Shown: piece by piece, positions 1-6,965 of the stretch
How the letters are laid out: each line of letters opens with the position of its first letter
Numbering within the stretch: position 1 is the first letter of the stretch
Source: Longimicrobium sp.
Lineage (GTDB): Bacteria > Gemmatimonadota > Gemmatimonadetes > Longimicrobiales > Longimicrobiaceae
DNA length: 64,000 nucleotides
Assembly (NCBI GenBank): GCA_036389135.1
Contig: DASVQP010000007.1
Coordinates: 1 to 64,000 of the forward strand
Direction of reading: 5' to 3'
Translations under genes and position numbers: made by a program
The notes under the pieces: generated by a model
Databases searched by the model: none
Seen by the model: the letters and a program-made list of their open reading frames with translations, nothing else
What the model was told of the DNA's origin: nothing

Positions 1-65
1 TAAGCCCCACTCGCGCGGATGGTACTGCCGGGGCCACCCGGTGGGAGAGTACGGCGCCGCCGGCC
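1..65 (+). rRNA. rrf: 5S ribosomal RNA, 3' part only
   Basis: The window begins inside a 5S rRNA. The stretch carries the conserved GGATGGTA...GGGAGAGTA pattern of helices IV and V, with the GCCGGGGCCACCCGGTGGG hairpin and a terminal GCCGGC that would pair with the missing 5' end. About half of the usual 115-120 nt is present. It implies that a 16S-23S-5S operon on the plus strand lies immediately left of the window. The exact 3' end is uncertain by a few bases. Confidence 0.85.
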
Positions 66-73
66 TACGTATC

Positions 74-111
74 AAGCCCCCCGATGCTCAGCGATGAGCG
101 TCGGGGGGCTT
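74..111 (+). terminator. rRNA operon intrinsic terminator
   Basis: The arms AAGCCCCCCGA (74-84) and TCGGGGGGCTT (101-111) form a perfect 11 bp stem followed by TCTGTT. It sits nine bases after the 5S rRNA and so ends the rRNA operon. Confidence 0.85.
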
Positions 112-127
112 CTGTTCGTGGAACAGC

Positions 128-211
128 CTCACACAGAGCACGCAGAGGGAACTGCAAGCCACGGAGAATACCTTTTGCTGTTCTCTCTGTGGCTCCATGT
201 CTCTGTGTGAG
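128..211. repeat. CTCACACAGAG imperfect palindrome, copy 1
   Basis: The ends CTCACACAGAG (128-138) and CTCTGTGTGAG (201-211) are inverted, and the internal sequences AAGCCACGGAGAA and TTCTCTCTGTGGCT also pair. The whole ~84 bp can fold as one long interrupted hairpin. Close relatives occur at 28437, 29269, 33532, 34940, 37822, 39993 and 55502. Confidence 0.8.
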
Positions 212-220
212 GCCAAAGCA

Positions 221-253
221 GAAGGCCCGAAGCCGGGGAGGCTTCGGGCCTTC
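221..253. terminator. strong hairpin, possible second terminator
   Basis: GAAGGCCCGAAGC and GCTTCGGGCCTTC form a perfect 13 bp stem with a short loop. There is no clear U-tract, so it may be a structural or attenuating hairpin rather than a classical terminator. Between it and the next start at 632 (254-631) I see no gene, no tRNA and no convincing promoter. Confidence 0.5.
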
Positions 254-631
254 AAAGGGGGGGTGGCAGCGCCGAGGGCGTGGGGCGGGTGGGTCGTGCG
301 GCGGGACTGCGGGTGGGTGCTGCGGGTGCGTTTTGAGTCGAACTGGTCCTGCGGTCGCTGGCCCCCTTCTGCGCGTCGTCTCCGACGTTCGGCTACCCTA
401 TTGGCAATCGGGGGGCCATTCTGGGGCGGTCTGGTAAGCTGTTGCAGTGTGCCGAGTTGTGGTTTCTTGGCTGATGCGGGGTGCGGGATTATTGGGACTG
501 CGCGCGGACAAGTGGGACATCCGCTCCACACTCGCGGTGGGGCAGGGTGCTCCTGCATGTGGAGCGGGATGCGTGATGCAGTGTACAAGCGCATCGGGAG
601 CGTTGCGCGCCGGCATCGAGACGAGGATGTG

Positions 632-1276
632 ATGTCCAGGAAGTACGGGATCAAAGAGGTGTTCGGTACGCTCCAGGGCGAGGGGGCGCAGGCGGGGACC
701 CCAGCGGTCTTTCTGCGCTTCGCGGGGTGCAACCTGGGCTACGAGGTGTGTCCCTTCTGCGACACGGACTGGCTGCGGCCCAGCGTCGTGACCGATCTGG
801 AGGGTACGCTCGAGCTCGTGCGCCAGGAGGCGGAGAAGTCGTTTGGGGGCGAGCGCGCCGGGCTGCTCCTGGTCGCCACGGGCGGGGAGCCGAGCCTGCA
901 GCTCGACCGGCCGCTCTCCGATGCGCTGCGCGCGCGCGGGTACCGGATCGCGATGGAGTCCAACGGGTCGCGCGAGGTGGACCGTTCGCTCGTGGACTGG
1001 CTCACCATCTCACCGAAGCAGGAGGAGTTCGCGCAGAAGGAGGGGAGCGAGCTGAAGCTGCTCTTCACCGGCAATTCCATCCCCGGGATCACGCCGGACG
1101 TGGCGGCGGTGCGCCGGATGGTGGAGGGGACGCGGTTCGAGCAGTATTTCCTCCAGCCCATCGACGTCGCCGAGGCGGGGGGGCCGAACTACGCGGAGGC
1201 GATCCGCGCGGTGATGGAGCTGGGGCCGCCGTGGAGGCTCTCGGTGCAGACCCACAAGGTGGTGGGGATTCCTTGA
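632..1276 (+). CDS. queE: 7-carboxy-7-deazaguanine synthase (radical SAM), QueE-like
   Basis: A 214-residue protein. QueE converts 6-carboxytetrahydropterin to 7-carboxy-7-deazaguanine in the queuosine / 7-deazapurine pathway, using SAM and a 4Fe-4S cluster. The N-terminus has the family pattern FGTLQGEGAQAGTPAVFLR, then the cluster cysteines in CNLGYEVCPFCDTDW, then TGGEPSLQ in the SAM region. The cysteine spacing reads CX6CX2C rather than the CX3CX2C or CX14CX2C that I know for the family, so substrate or cofactor geometry may differ. The reading frame is open far upstream, but homology starts at ATG 632 (GTG 629 is the alternative), with purine-rich GAGACGAGG ahead. The next gene starts 7 bp after the stop, so the two are probably co-transcribed. 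No other queuosine genes are in the window. Confidence 0.85.
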   Translation: MSRKYGIKEVFGTLQGEGAQAGTPAVFLRFAGCNLGYEVCPFCDTDWLRPSVVTDLEGTLELVRQEAEKSFGGERAGLLLVATGGEPSLQLDRPLSDALRARGYRIAMESNGSREVDRSLVDWLTISPKQEEFAQKEGSELKLLFTGNSIPGITPDVAAVRRMVEGTRFEQYFLQPIDVAEAGGPNYAEAIRAVMELGPPWRLSVQTHKVVGIP

Positions 1277-1283
1277 CCCACTC

Positions 1284-2246
1284 GTGGCGCTGACGGTGCG
1301 CGCCTTCTACACCGACGAATTCGTGCTCCCGCTTCCAGAGGGGCACCGCTTCCCCATGATCAAGTACGCCCGCGTCCGCGAGCGCTGCCTGGCGGAGGGG
1401 ATCCTGCGCGAGCCGGATCTGGAGGTGCCGCCCGCCGCCGCGTGGGATGAGCTCATGCTGGTGCACGATCGCGACTACGTGGAGCGCGTGCGCGAGGGGC
1501 GGCTGGAATATCTGGAGCAGCGGCGGATCGGATTCCCCTGGAGCGACGGGATGGTGGAGCGATCACGCCGGTCGGCCGGGGCGACGATCTGCGCGGGGAG
1601 GGTGGCGCTTGGGGAGGCGGAGGCGGGTGGGTGGGGCGTGGCCGTGAACCTGGCCGGCGGCACCCATCACGCCTACCCGGACCACGGCGAGGGCTTCTGC
1701 GTCTTCAACGACGCGGCGGTCGCCATCCGCGTGTTGCAGCGTGACCGGGCCATCCGGCGCGCCGCGGTGATCGACTGCGACGTGCACCAGGGGAACGGGA
1801 CCGCGGCCGTGTTCGCGTCCGATCCCTCCGCCTTCACCTTTTCCATCCACGGCGCGCGGAACTTCCCCTTTCGCAAGGAGCGCAGCTCGCTGGACGTGGA
1901 GCTTCCCGACGGCGCGGGGGACGACGCCTTCCTGGCCGCGCTGGAGCTGCACGTGCCGCGGGTGCTCGCCGAGTTCGGGCTGGAGCTGGTGATCTACCTG
2001 GCCGGCGCCGATCCCTTCCACCAGGACCGCTTCGGCCGCCTGGCGATGACCAAGGATGGGCTGGCGGAGCGAGACCGGCTGGTGCTGGGCGCGTGCCGCG
2101 ACGCGGGCGTCCCCGTGGCGGTCGCAATGGCGGGCGGGTACGCGCGCGACACGGAGGACACCGTCGACATCCACGTGCGCACCATCCACACGGCGGCGGC
2201 GATGCACGCGGAGCAGTCGGTCAGCGCTGAAGCTGGTACAGCTTGA
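1284..2246 (+). CDS. histone deacetylase superfamily hydrolase
   Basis: A 320-residue arginase/deacetylase-fold zinc hydrolase. Family landmarks are in order: GGTHHAYPDHGEGFCVFND (substrate-channel histidines), DCDVHQGNGT (zinc Asp and His) and AGADPFHQDRFG (third zinc ligand), then GGYARD near the end. Length and motifs resemble the short class IV (HDAC11-like) bacterial members. The natural substrate in bacteria is usually an acetylated small amine or a protein lysine; the sequence does not decide which. The start is GTG, 7 bp after queE. The 3' end overlaps the convergent lipoprotein gene by 26 bp. Confidence 0.85.
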   Translation: MALTVRAFYTDEFVLPLPEGHRFPMIKYARVRERCLAEGILREPDLEVPPAAAWDELMLVHDRDYVERVREGRLEYLEQRRIGFPWSDGMVERSRRSAGATICAGRVALGEAEAGGWGVAVNLAGGTHHAYPDHGEGFCVFNDAAVAIRVLQRDRAIRRAAVIDCDVHQGNGTAAVFASDPSAFTFSIHGARNFPFRKERSSLDVELPDGAGDDAFLAALELHVPRVLAEFGLELVIYLAGADPFHQDRFGRLAMTKDGLAERDRLVLGACRDAGVPVAVAMAGGYARDTEDTVDIHVRTIHTAAAMHAEQSVSAEAGTA

Positions 2247-2658
2247 CGGATTGCCCGTCGCAGGGCTGCCCCACGACCTGCGTCAGCCCCTGCGCGGTGC
2301 GCTGCAGTACGGGGGTGAACGCTTCGGATGCGCCGGTGCCGGTGAGCTTGAGGTTCAGGTAGACCCGGCCATCGAAGGTGGTGCTGTAGCTCCCGGCGGC
2401 GCTGACGGTGAGCACTTCTCTCGTCGGCGGGCGAGTGGTGCGCTGGTAGTACTCGACGTTGCGGATCGCGCCGACGGTGATCCGCTCCTCTTCGATGCGG
2501 AGGGAACTGCACGGCTCCGGTGCGGGGAGCGGCGCGCCGTCGATGCTGACCAGGGCGTACGTCCCCGGTTCGAGCGGAGTCCCCTCCTCTGTGACGACGG
2601 TGTCGCACGCGGCGGCGAGCAGGAGGGCGGGGAGGATTAGCCAGCGGATGATCTTCAT
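2221..2658 (-). CDS. small lipoprotein of unknown function
   Basis: A 145-residue protein with a lipoprotein signal: MKIIRW, a hydrophobic stretch, then lipobox LAAAC with Cys18. The mature part is beta-rich (alternating hydrophobics such as GTYALVSIDGAPLP and YLNLKLTGTG) and has two further cysteines (CSS and PCDG) that could pair in the periplasm. The pattern resembles small secreted lipoproteins whose core starts with G-x-Y-x-L-x-x-x-x-G-x-x-L-P. No catalytic motif is visible. Its last codons overlap the convergent deacetylase gene, so the two 3' ends interlock. Function unknown. Confidence 0.7.
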   Translation of the reverse strand: MKIIRWLILPALLLAAACDTVVTEEGTPLEPGTYALVSIDGAPLPAPEPCSSLRIEEERITVGAIRNVEYYQRTTRPPTREVLTVSAAGSYSTTFDGRVYLNLKLTGTGASEAFTPVLQRTAQGLTQVVGQPCDGQSVKLYQLQR

Positions 2659-2805
2659 CGGTGCGCGTCTGTCGTGGTGGGAGCGGGATGGAAGCCGCGT
2701 GAGAACGCATCAGCGGCGCCGGGCGTGACGCTGGATCGTTTCGCCCGGAGCCGGGGTAAGCATACGTTCCAGACCGTCCCGCATCTCCGTCAGCGATTCC
2801 CTCGC

Positions 2806-3192
2806 ATGTCCGCGAACACCGTCCTGCTCGTCGAAGACAATCCCGACAACCGCGACATCTACGGCACCTTTCTCCGGCACTACGGCTTCACGGTCGTGGA
2901 GGCGGGGGATGGGGAGGAAGGGGTGCGCCTGGCGCGCGAGTTTCTCCCGGGCGTGGTGCTGATGGACGTGGGTCTGCCGCTGCTGGACGGGCTGGAGGCC
3001 ACGCGGCGCCTGAAGGCGGACCCCGCGACCGCGGACATCCCCGTCATCGCGCTGACGGCGCACGCGATGGAGAGCGACCGCCAGGCCGCTTTCGACGCCG
3101 GGTGCGACGCCTACCTGGCGAAGCCGGCGGAGCCCAGCCGCGTGCTGGAGATGGTGCGCTCGCTGATGCCGGTGGGGGCGGGCGGCGCGTAG
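2806..3192 (+). CDS. single-domain response regulator (CheY-like)
   Basis: A 128-residue receiver domain with no output domain. The acidic pocket (VEDNPDN), phospho-acceptor Asp54 in VLMDVGLP, the conserved Thr in ALTAHAM and Lys in YLAKPAEP are all present, so it should be phosphorylated by a histidine kinase. No kinase lies next to it. ATG 2806 is chosen because homology begins there; the open frame upstream is non-homologous. Such stand-alone DNRDIY-type receivers commonly serve hybrid kinases encoded elsewhere. Confidence 0.85.
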   Translation: MSANTVLLVEDNPDNRDIYGTFLRHYGFTVVEAGDGEEGVRLAREFLPGVVLMDVGLPLLDGLEATRRLKADPATADIPVIALTAHAMESDRQAAFDAGCDAYLAKPAEPSRVLEMVRSLMPVGAGGA

Positions 3193-3414
3193 GCGATTCT
3201 CCCCGCCGCGGGCGCGGGAGATGCGGATCGCGCCGGCTGAGTCTGCCTGACAGCGCGAGATGCGGCTCGGGGACAGGATTACACGTTTGGGTTGTCGGCG
3301 GCGGGGGATGCCGCTATCTTGAGGGCTCGCAAGAGCTTCTGACGTGTCGTGCACTGCCGGGCGGATCGCCGCCCGTTCCTGGATTGCCCTTCATCCTTTG
3401 GCCCGGAGGTTCCA

Positions 3415-3690
3415 ATGCCGTTTGGACTCGGCTTTGGCGAGACGGTGATCATCTTCGCGGTGTTCCTTCTGCTCTTCGGGGCGAAGCGCCTCCCCGAGCT
3501 CGCGAGCGGGATGGGGAAGGGGATTCGCGATTTCAAGCGCGCGCTGAACGGGCTGGACGAGAACTCCATCCAGGCCAACGCGGACCAGAACTACCTCCAG
3601 TCCACGCCGGTCGCGCCGCAGGTGCCTGCCGCGACGCCGGCGGCCGCGGCTCCGGTCGCGGCGGCGGAGACCGAGAAGGTCGCGCAGTAA
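3415..3690 (+). CDS. tatA: Tat translocase subunit TatA/TatE
   Basis: A 91-residue membrane protein of the twin-arginine translocase, which forms the pore for folded proteins. It shows the canonical short N-terminal helix (GFGETVIIFAVFLLLFG), the FG hinge, then the amphipathic helix KRLPELASGMGKGIRDFKRA, followed by an Ala/Pro-rich tail. A good ribosome site GGAGG lies 7 bp before ATG 3415. The gene stands alone with its own terminator; tatBC are not in the window. A probable client here is the Tat-signal aldo/keto-reductase-like protein at 47346-48638. Confidence 0.92.
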   Translation: MPFGLGFGETVIIFAVFLLLFGAKRLPELASGMGKGIRDFKRALNGLDENSIQANADQNYLQSTPVAPQVPAATPAAAAPVAAAETEKVAQ

Positions 3691-3709
3691 GGATGGCGGA
3701 TGGTGGAGA

Positions 3710-3749
3710 GCGGGGCTCCCGGTGATGCCGGGGGCCCCGCTTTGTTTTT
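3710..3749 (+). terminator. tatA intrinsic terminator
   Basis: GCGGGGCTCCCGG and CCGGGGGCCCCGC pair around a short loop and are followed by TTTGTTTTT, a classical Rho-independent terminator 20 bp after the tatA stop. Confidence 0.9.
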
Positions 3750-3782
3750 GGTGCGGCGCGGGAGGGGGGCTGGGTTCGGCGC

Positions 3783-3895
3783 ATGATCGGGCACGGGCAG
3801 CCACGTGGGGCGGCCCCTACGGGATCGGTGCGCGGGGCAGGGGTTGAGGCGGGGCAGAGGGCGGGCGCGATGAATCGCGCCCCTACGATGGCGTC
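3783..3895. repeat. short ~68-bp-period palindrome cluster (modules B-C)
   Basis: Module B (from 3795: GGGCAGCCACGTGGGGC then GGCCCCTAC) and module C (from 3863: GGGCGCGATGAATCGCGCCC then CTAC) start 68 bp apart. The spacer is of the GGATCGGTGCG...GGTTGAGGCGGGG type. It lies between the convergent ends of tatA and the deacetylase gene and is the smallest member of the cluster family described at 21252-21690. Confidence 0.8.
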
Positions 3896-3902
3896 GAACA
3901 AC

Positions 3903-3932
3903 AGAGGCGCGGAGATTTCTCTCCGCGCCTCT
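3903..3932 (-). terminator. terminator hairpin for the deacetylase gene
   Basis: AGAGGCGCGGAGA and TCTCCGCGCCTCT form a perfect 13 bp stem with a 4 base loop, ten bases beyond the minus-strand stop at 3942. On that strand it is followed by a G/T-rich stretch. A near-identical hairpin sits at 36263-36291. Confidence 0.7.
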
Positions 3933-3941
3933 GGTGTGGGG

Positions 3942-5105
3942 TCAGGACTTGGGGGCTGCGCCGGCGGGGGCGGGGTCGGGGAGCTCACGGGGGGTGAGGC
4001 CGCCCAGCTTGCCGCGGTCCAGGTTCGCGGCCTGGCTGCGGGGGTACGAGACCGTGCGCGCGTCGCCGTCCGAGATGTAGCGGTTCGTCGGGTCCTTTTC
4101 CCAGCGCGAGAGCTGCGCTTCCAGGGCGCCGGGGGCCACGATGAAGCGGTCCACCGAGTGCGGGTCCCAGCGGCGGTCCCAGGGCGCGACGCTGGGGCCG
4201 CCGGATACCTCCAGCACCACCTTGTTCTCGTAGCGCTTGCCGTTGCGGTACGTGCCCGCCCAGGCGGTGGGCTTGTTCTTCGGCCACATCCCCAGGGGGA
4301 GGGCAAACGTCACGATGTCGTAGTTGGCGGGGAGGTACGCCCTGATGCTGTCCTCACCGATCCCGATCCAGTCCATCGCCTGCTGGTTGTCCTTGGCCTT
4401 GTCCAGCCGCGCGTGGAAGAGGGTGTGGTTGCAGATCTCGTGGCCGTTCGCCACGAACCACTCCATCTTCTTGCGAATGTTGGCCTCGCGCTGCTCACGC
4501 GGAGTGGCGCGGTCCGGCGTCTCGCCGAAGAAGTTGGAGGGGTGCGACGCCGCGGGGAGGATGCACCACACGCCGCCGCCGCTCCACGCCGGGTTCCGCT
4601 GCTTGAAGTCGGCCCACGAGCCGACCATCGTGTTCGGATCGATGGAGCCGTCCGGGCGGAAGTAGAACTGGCCGCGGGTGGCGTCGTCGAAGGTGAAGAC
4701 GACGGGGGTGGTGCCCGCGGGAATGTCGATGTTGCGGTCGATCACCTGCCGCATGGTCACCGGACGGTAGCCGCGCTCGTACAGCGACTGCAGGTCCTTG
4801 CGGAAGTTCGCCAGCGTGCGGACGAACTCGCCCTCGGGGGAGCCGGTGCGGTGGTACTCCAGCACCATGATGCGCCCCATCTCGTTGGGCGGAAGGTTGG
4901 CCACCGGCCCGGTGGGCCCCTTGGGCGCCGGGGGCGCGCTCTGTGCCTGGCCCTCCGCCGCGGGTGCCGCGCCCGTGGTGTCGCCGGGGAGGTCCTTCCC
5001 CTCTCCGCCCTTCTCGGAGCTTCCCTCGCCGCCGCAGGCGGCGAGCACCGCCCCCAGCGCCAGCGCCACTGCGGCGCGCCTGATCGTGTACAGCTCGTTG
5101 GGCAT
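3942..5105 (-). CDS. polysaccharide deacetylase-family lipoprotein
   Basis: A 387-residue lipoprotein: signal MPNELYTIRRAAVALALG, lipobox LAAC, then a Gly/Pro/Ala-rich linker. The catalytic part is NodB-like: VFTFDDATRGQF supplies the general-base Asp and metal Asp, and NGHEICNHTLFH matches the H-S/N-x-x-H metal site. It probably removes acyl groups from an envelope or extracellular glycan in the periplasm or at the outer membrane. The frame extends upstream to a TTG at 5174, but ATG 5105 directly precedes the signal peptide and is preferred. A long insert with WDRRWDPHSVDRF near the C-terminus is typical of larger secreted members. Confidence 0.8.
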   Translation of the reverse strand: MPNELYTIRRAAVALALGAVLAACGGEGSSEKGGEGKDLPGDTTGAAPAAEGQAQSAPPAPKGPTGPVANLPPNEMGRIMVLEYHRTGSPEGEFVRTLANFRKDLQSLYERGYRPVTMRQVIDRNIDIPAGTTPVVFTFDDATRGQFYFRPDGSIDPNTMVGSWADFKQRNPAWSGGGVWCILPAASHPSNFFGETPDRATPREQREANIRKKMEWFVANGHEICNHTLFHARLDKAKDNQQAMDWIGIGEDSIRAYLPANYDIVTFALPLGMWPKNKPTAWAGTYRNGKRYENKVVLEVSGGPSVAPWDRRWDPHSVDRFIVAPGALEAQLSRWEKDPTNRYISDGDARTVSYPRSQAANLDRGKLGGLTPRELPDPAPAGAAPKS

Positions 5106-5195
5106 GGTCTTGGTCCGTCCTGCGTGTCCGTGCGTGCCCGCCGCGGTCGCGGGGGGCGCGGGCGGGGGGTGCAAGGTCCGTGCAAGGGGGAAGGG

Positions 5196-5297
5196 AAGTG
5201 CTAAGTGCTAAGTGCTAAGTGCTAAGTGCTAAGTGCTAAGTGCCAAGTGCCAGGTGCTGGGTGCGCTGTTGAGGACTTAGCACTTAGGACTCAGGAC
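5196..5297. repeat. heptanucleotide tandem array (AAGTGCT type)
   Basis: About six near-perfect tandem copies of AAGTGCT are followed by diverged copies (AAGTGCC, AGGTGCT) and then, inverted, TTAGCACTTAGGACTCAGGACT. The period is 7 bp. The right end overlaps the last codons of the minus-strand gene at 5284-5940. Related arrays lie at 10505, 23239, 33391 and 33621. Confidence 0.85.
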
Positions 5298-5940
5298 TCC
5301 CGCTCTCGTCGGCCGCCGCCGCGCCATCGTCCGGGCGCGCTGCTTCGTGGAGGCGGGGCAGGAGCTTGTCCGCTAGATGAGCCATCACGCGCTGGTAGAC
5401 GCTGCGGGCGCGGTCGTCGGGGAGGTCCAGGCGGTCGGCGTAGAGGGAGACGGCGCGGGATGGGTCCGCTACGTCGCCCAGGATGTCGACGAAGCCAAGG
5501 GCGTGGCGCATGTGCATGTTCGCCACGACTTCCTCCGAGCGGGCGGCGGCGAGCTCCATCCAGAGCTGCTCCTCGCCGCTGCGCTTGCGCTGGCGGCGGA
5601 TGTAGCGGAGCGCGCCGAGAGGGGTGGCGTAGCGCCAGTCGAATCCCCAGCCGCGATGCCCCTCGCGCGCCAGGTCGTCGCGCACGTCCGCGTCGTCCAG
5701 CAGGTTGACGGCGTGCGTGCCCACCACTTCCGCGTCCTCGCCGTCCAGGCCCATGATCTCGATGTAGCGCGCGATCGCCTCGTCGAAGGGCATCCGCGGC
5801 GCCAGCACGGTCACCAGGTCGTGGGCGAGGCGGGCGTGCGTGTCCACCAGGTCTTCGCGGGCCAGCGCTTCGGCGCGGTCCAGGCGGCGCTGTATCTCCG
5901 GCGGTACGCCCTGAAGCCAGCGGGTGACGGGCGAGGCCAT
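5284..5940 (-). CDS. hypothetical helical protein
   Basis: A 218-residue protein that I do not recognise. It is cytoplasmic (no signal or membrane segment), strongly charged and predicted mostly alpha-helical, with heptad-like stretches such as IQRRLDRAEALAREDLVDTHARL. A central region (DDLAREGHRGWGFDWRYATPLG) is rich in aromatic residues. The final residues GSPES and the stop codon are encoded by the heptanucleotide array that borders the gene. It is divergent from the small gene at 6077 with 136 bp between them, so the two may share a promoter region. Codon use is high-GC like the neighbours, supporting a real gene. Confidence 0.6.
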   Translation of the reverse strand: MASPVTRWLQGVPPEIQRRLDRAEALAREDLVDTHARLAHDLVTVLAPRMPFDEAIARYIEIMGLDGEDAEVVGTHAVNLLDDADVRDDLAREGHRGWGFDWRYATPLGALRYIRRQRKRSGEEQLWMELAAARSEEVVANMHMRHALGFVDILGDVADPSRAVSLYADRLDLPDDRARSVYQRVMAHLADKLLPRLHEAARPDDGAAAADESGSPES

Positions 5941-6076
5941 GCGGTCTCTCTCTCGGGGGATCGGCGTTTGCTGCGGGGAGGGCGCGCCATTACCATTGGG
6001 CGCGCACCAAAGATGCGCGTTTCAATCCTGGCAAACAACCGCCCGCGCGGTTCGCAACGATCGGGGGTCCTCAAAG

Positions 6077-6358
6077 ATGGCGCTTTCGCGCAGCTCGTCG
6101 TGGAAGGAGCACCGCCTGGCCAACCGGCTGGAGTGCGGGGGCAGCGAGTACAGTGTGGACCTGGTGGCGCGCAAAGCCACCGGCGTGGAGGGGTGGAAGA
6201 TCACCGTCGTCTTTCTGCCGCGCGATTCCGGCGACGAGATCAAGGTGGAGCTCCCCAACGCCGCCTCCACGGCCGAGGTGCGGCGGCTGGTGACGGAGAT
6301 GGAGGGGAACGAGGCGCGGCTGAAGGAGATGTGCGGGGGGACCGTGGGGAATGGGTGA
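6077..6358 (+). CDS. small hypothetical protein
   Basis: A 93-residue protein of unknown function, starting MALSRSSSWKEHRLANRL. It has a short beta-rich core (YSVDLVARKATGVEGWKITVVFLPR) and a C-terminal acidic helix (STAEVRRLVTEMEGNEARLKE). There is no signal peptide or cysteine pattern of note; CGG and MCGG occur once each. The frame is open further upstream, but ATG 6077 is the first start after low-quality sequence. The stop lies inside the G-rich repeat that begins at 6346, immediately before mug, and the last codons (GTVGNG) derive from it. Confidence 0.55.
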   Translation: MALSRSSSWKEHRLANRLECGGSEYSVDLVARKATGVEGWKITVVFLPRDSGDEIKVELPNAASTAEVRRLVTEMEGNEARLKEMCGGTVGNG

Positions 6359-6423
6359 TGGGGAATGGGGAATGGGAGGGAATCCTGGTCAGCCGATTCC
6401 CGATTCCCCACTCCCCATTCCCC
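6346..6423. repeat. inverted array of GGGGAAT-type repeats
   Basis: The left arm repeats GGGGAATGGG and the right arm repeats CCCCATTCCC/CGATTCCC, separated by about 15 bp (AATCCTGGTCAG). The arms pair over roughly 30 bp with interruptions. The element overlaps the end of the 6077 gene and the beginning of mug, so it is partly translated. Confidence 0.75.
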
Positions 6424-6965
6424 CGCTGTACCTCGTCGATGGCGAGACGGTCCGTACCCTGCCTGACCTGATCGCTCCCGGGGTGCGGCTGCTGTTCGTG
6501 GGGTTCAACCCGAGCGTGAGGGCGGCGCGGCTGGGGCACTACTACGCGGGGCGCAACAACCGCTTCTGGGACCTGCTGGCGGCTTCGGGTCTCACGCCGC
6601 GGCGCTTCCACTTCCAGGAGGACCGGCTCCTGCTGGGGCTGGGGATCGGGGTGACGGACCTGGTGAAGCGGCCCACCCGGAGCGCGGCCGAGGTCACGGC
6701 GGCGGAGTACCGCGAGGGGGTGCGGAGGCTGCGCGGGATCGTGGCGGAGCTGGGGCCGCGCGTGGTGTGCTACAACGGCAAGGGCGTGTACCTGCTGGCT
6801 TCGGGACTCGCCTCCGCGCCGTGGGGGGCGCAGGCGACGCAGGTGGCGGCGGGGGTGACCGACTTCGTGGTGCCGAGCCCCAGCGGGCTGGCCCGCATCC
6901 CCTTCGCCGAGAAGGCGCGCTGGTTCACCGGGCTCAAGACTCTGATGGAAGGGATGCAAGGATGA
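6372..6965 (+). CDS. mug: mismatch-specific uracil/thymine DNA glycosylase, Mug-like
   Basis: Removes U or T opposite G (and ethenocytosine) in base-excision repair. Motif 1 reads GFNPSVRAARLGHYYAGRNN-RFW, matching the Mug/TDG pattern GxNPG...GHhfa...NRFW, with Ser in place of Gly after NP. Motif 2 reads VPSPSGLAR, matching NPSGLSR. About 197 residues from ATG 6372, longer than the E. coli enzyme (168). The extra N-terminus (PGQPIPDSPLPIPP) is encoded by the palindromic repeat at 6346-6423, so the true start is uncertain: ATG 6351 is also possible. Its stop overlaps the ygfZ start (ATGA at 6962-6965), implying translational coupling. Confidence 0.85.
   Translation: MGGNPGQPIPDSPLPIPPLYLVDGETVRTLPDLIAPGVRLLFVGFNPSVRAARLGHYYAGRNNRFWDLLAASGLTPRRFHFQEDRLLLGLGIGVTDLVKRPTRSAAEVTAAEYREGVRRLRGIVAELGPRVVCYNGKGVYLLASGLASAPWGAQATQVAAGVTDFVVPSPSGLARIPFAEKARWFTGLKTLMEGMQG

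Noticed and set aside
254-631. Riboswitch (preQ1) in the queE leader
   Set aside because: The short pseudoknot pattern and A-rich tail of preQ1 riboswitches are not visible.
1089-1466. Minus-strand frame across the queE/deacetylase junction
   Set aside because: No homology; the two plus-strand genes account for the region and are only 7 bp apart.
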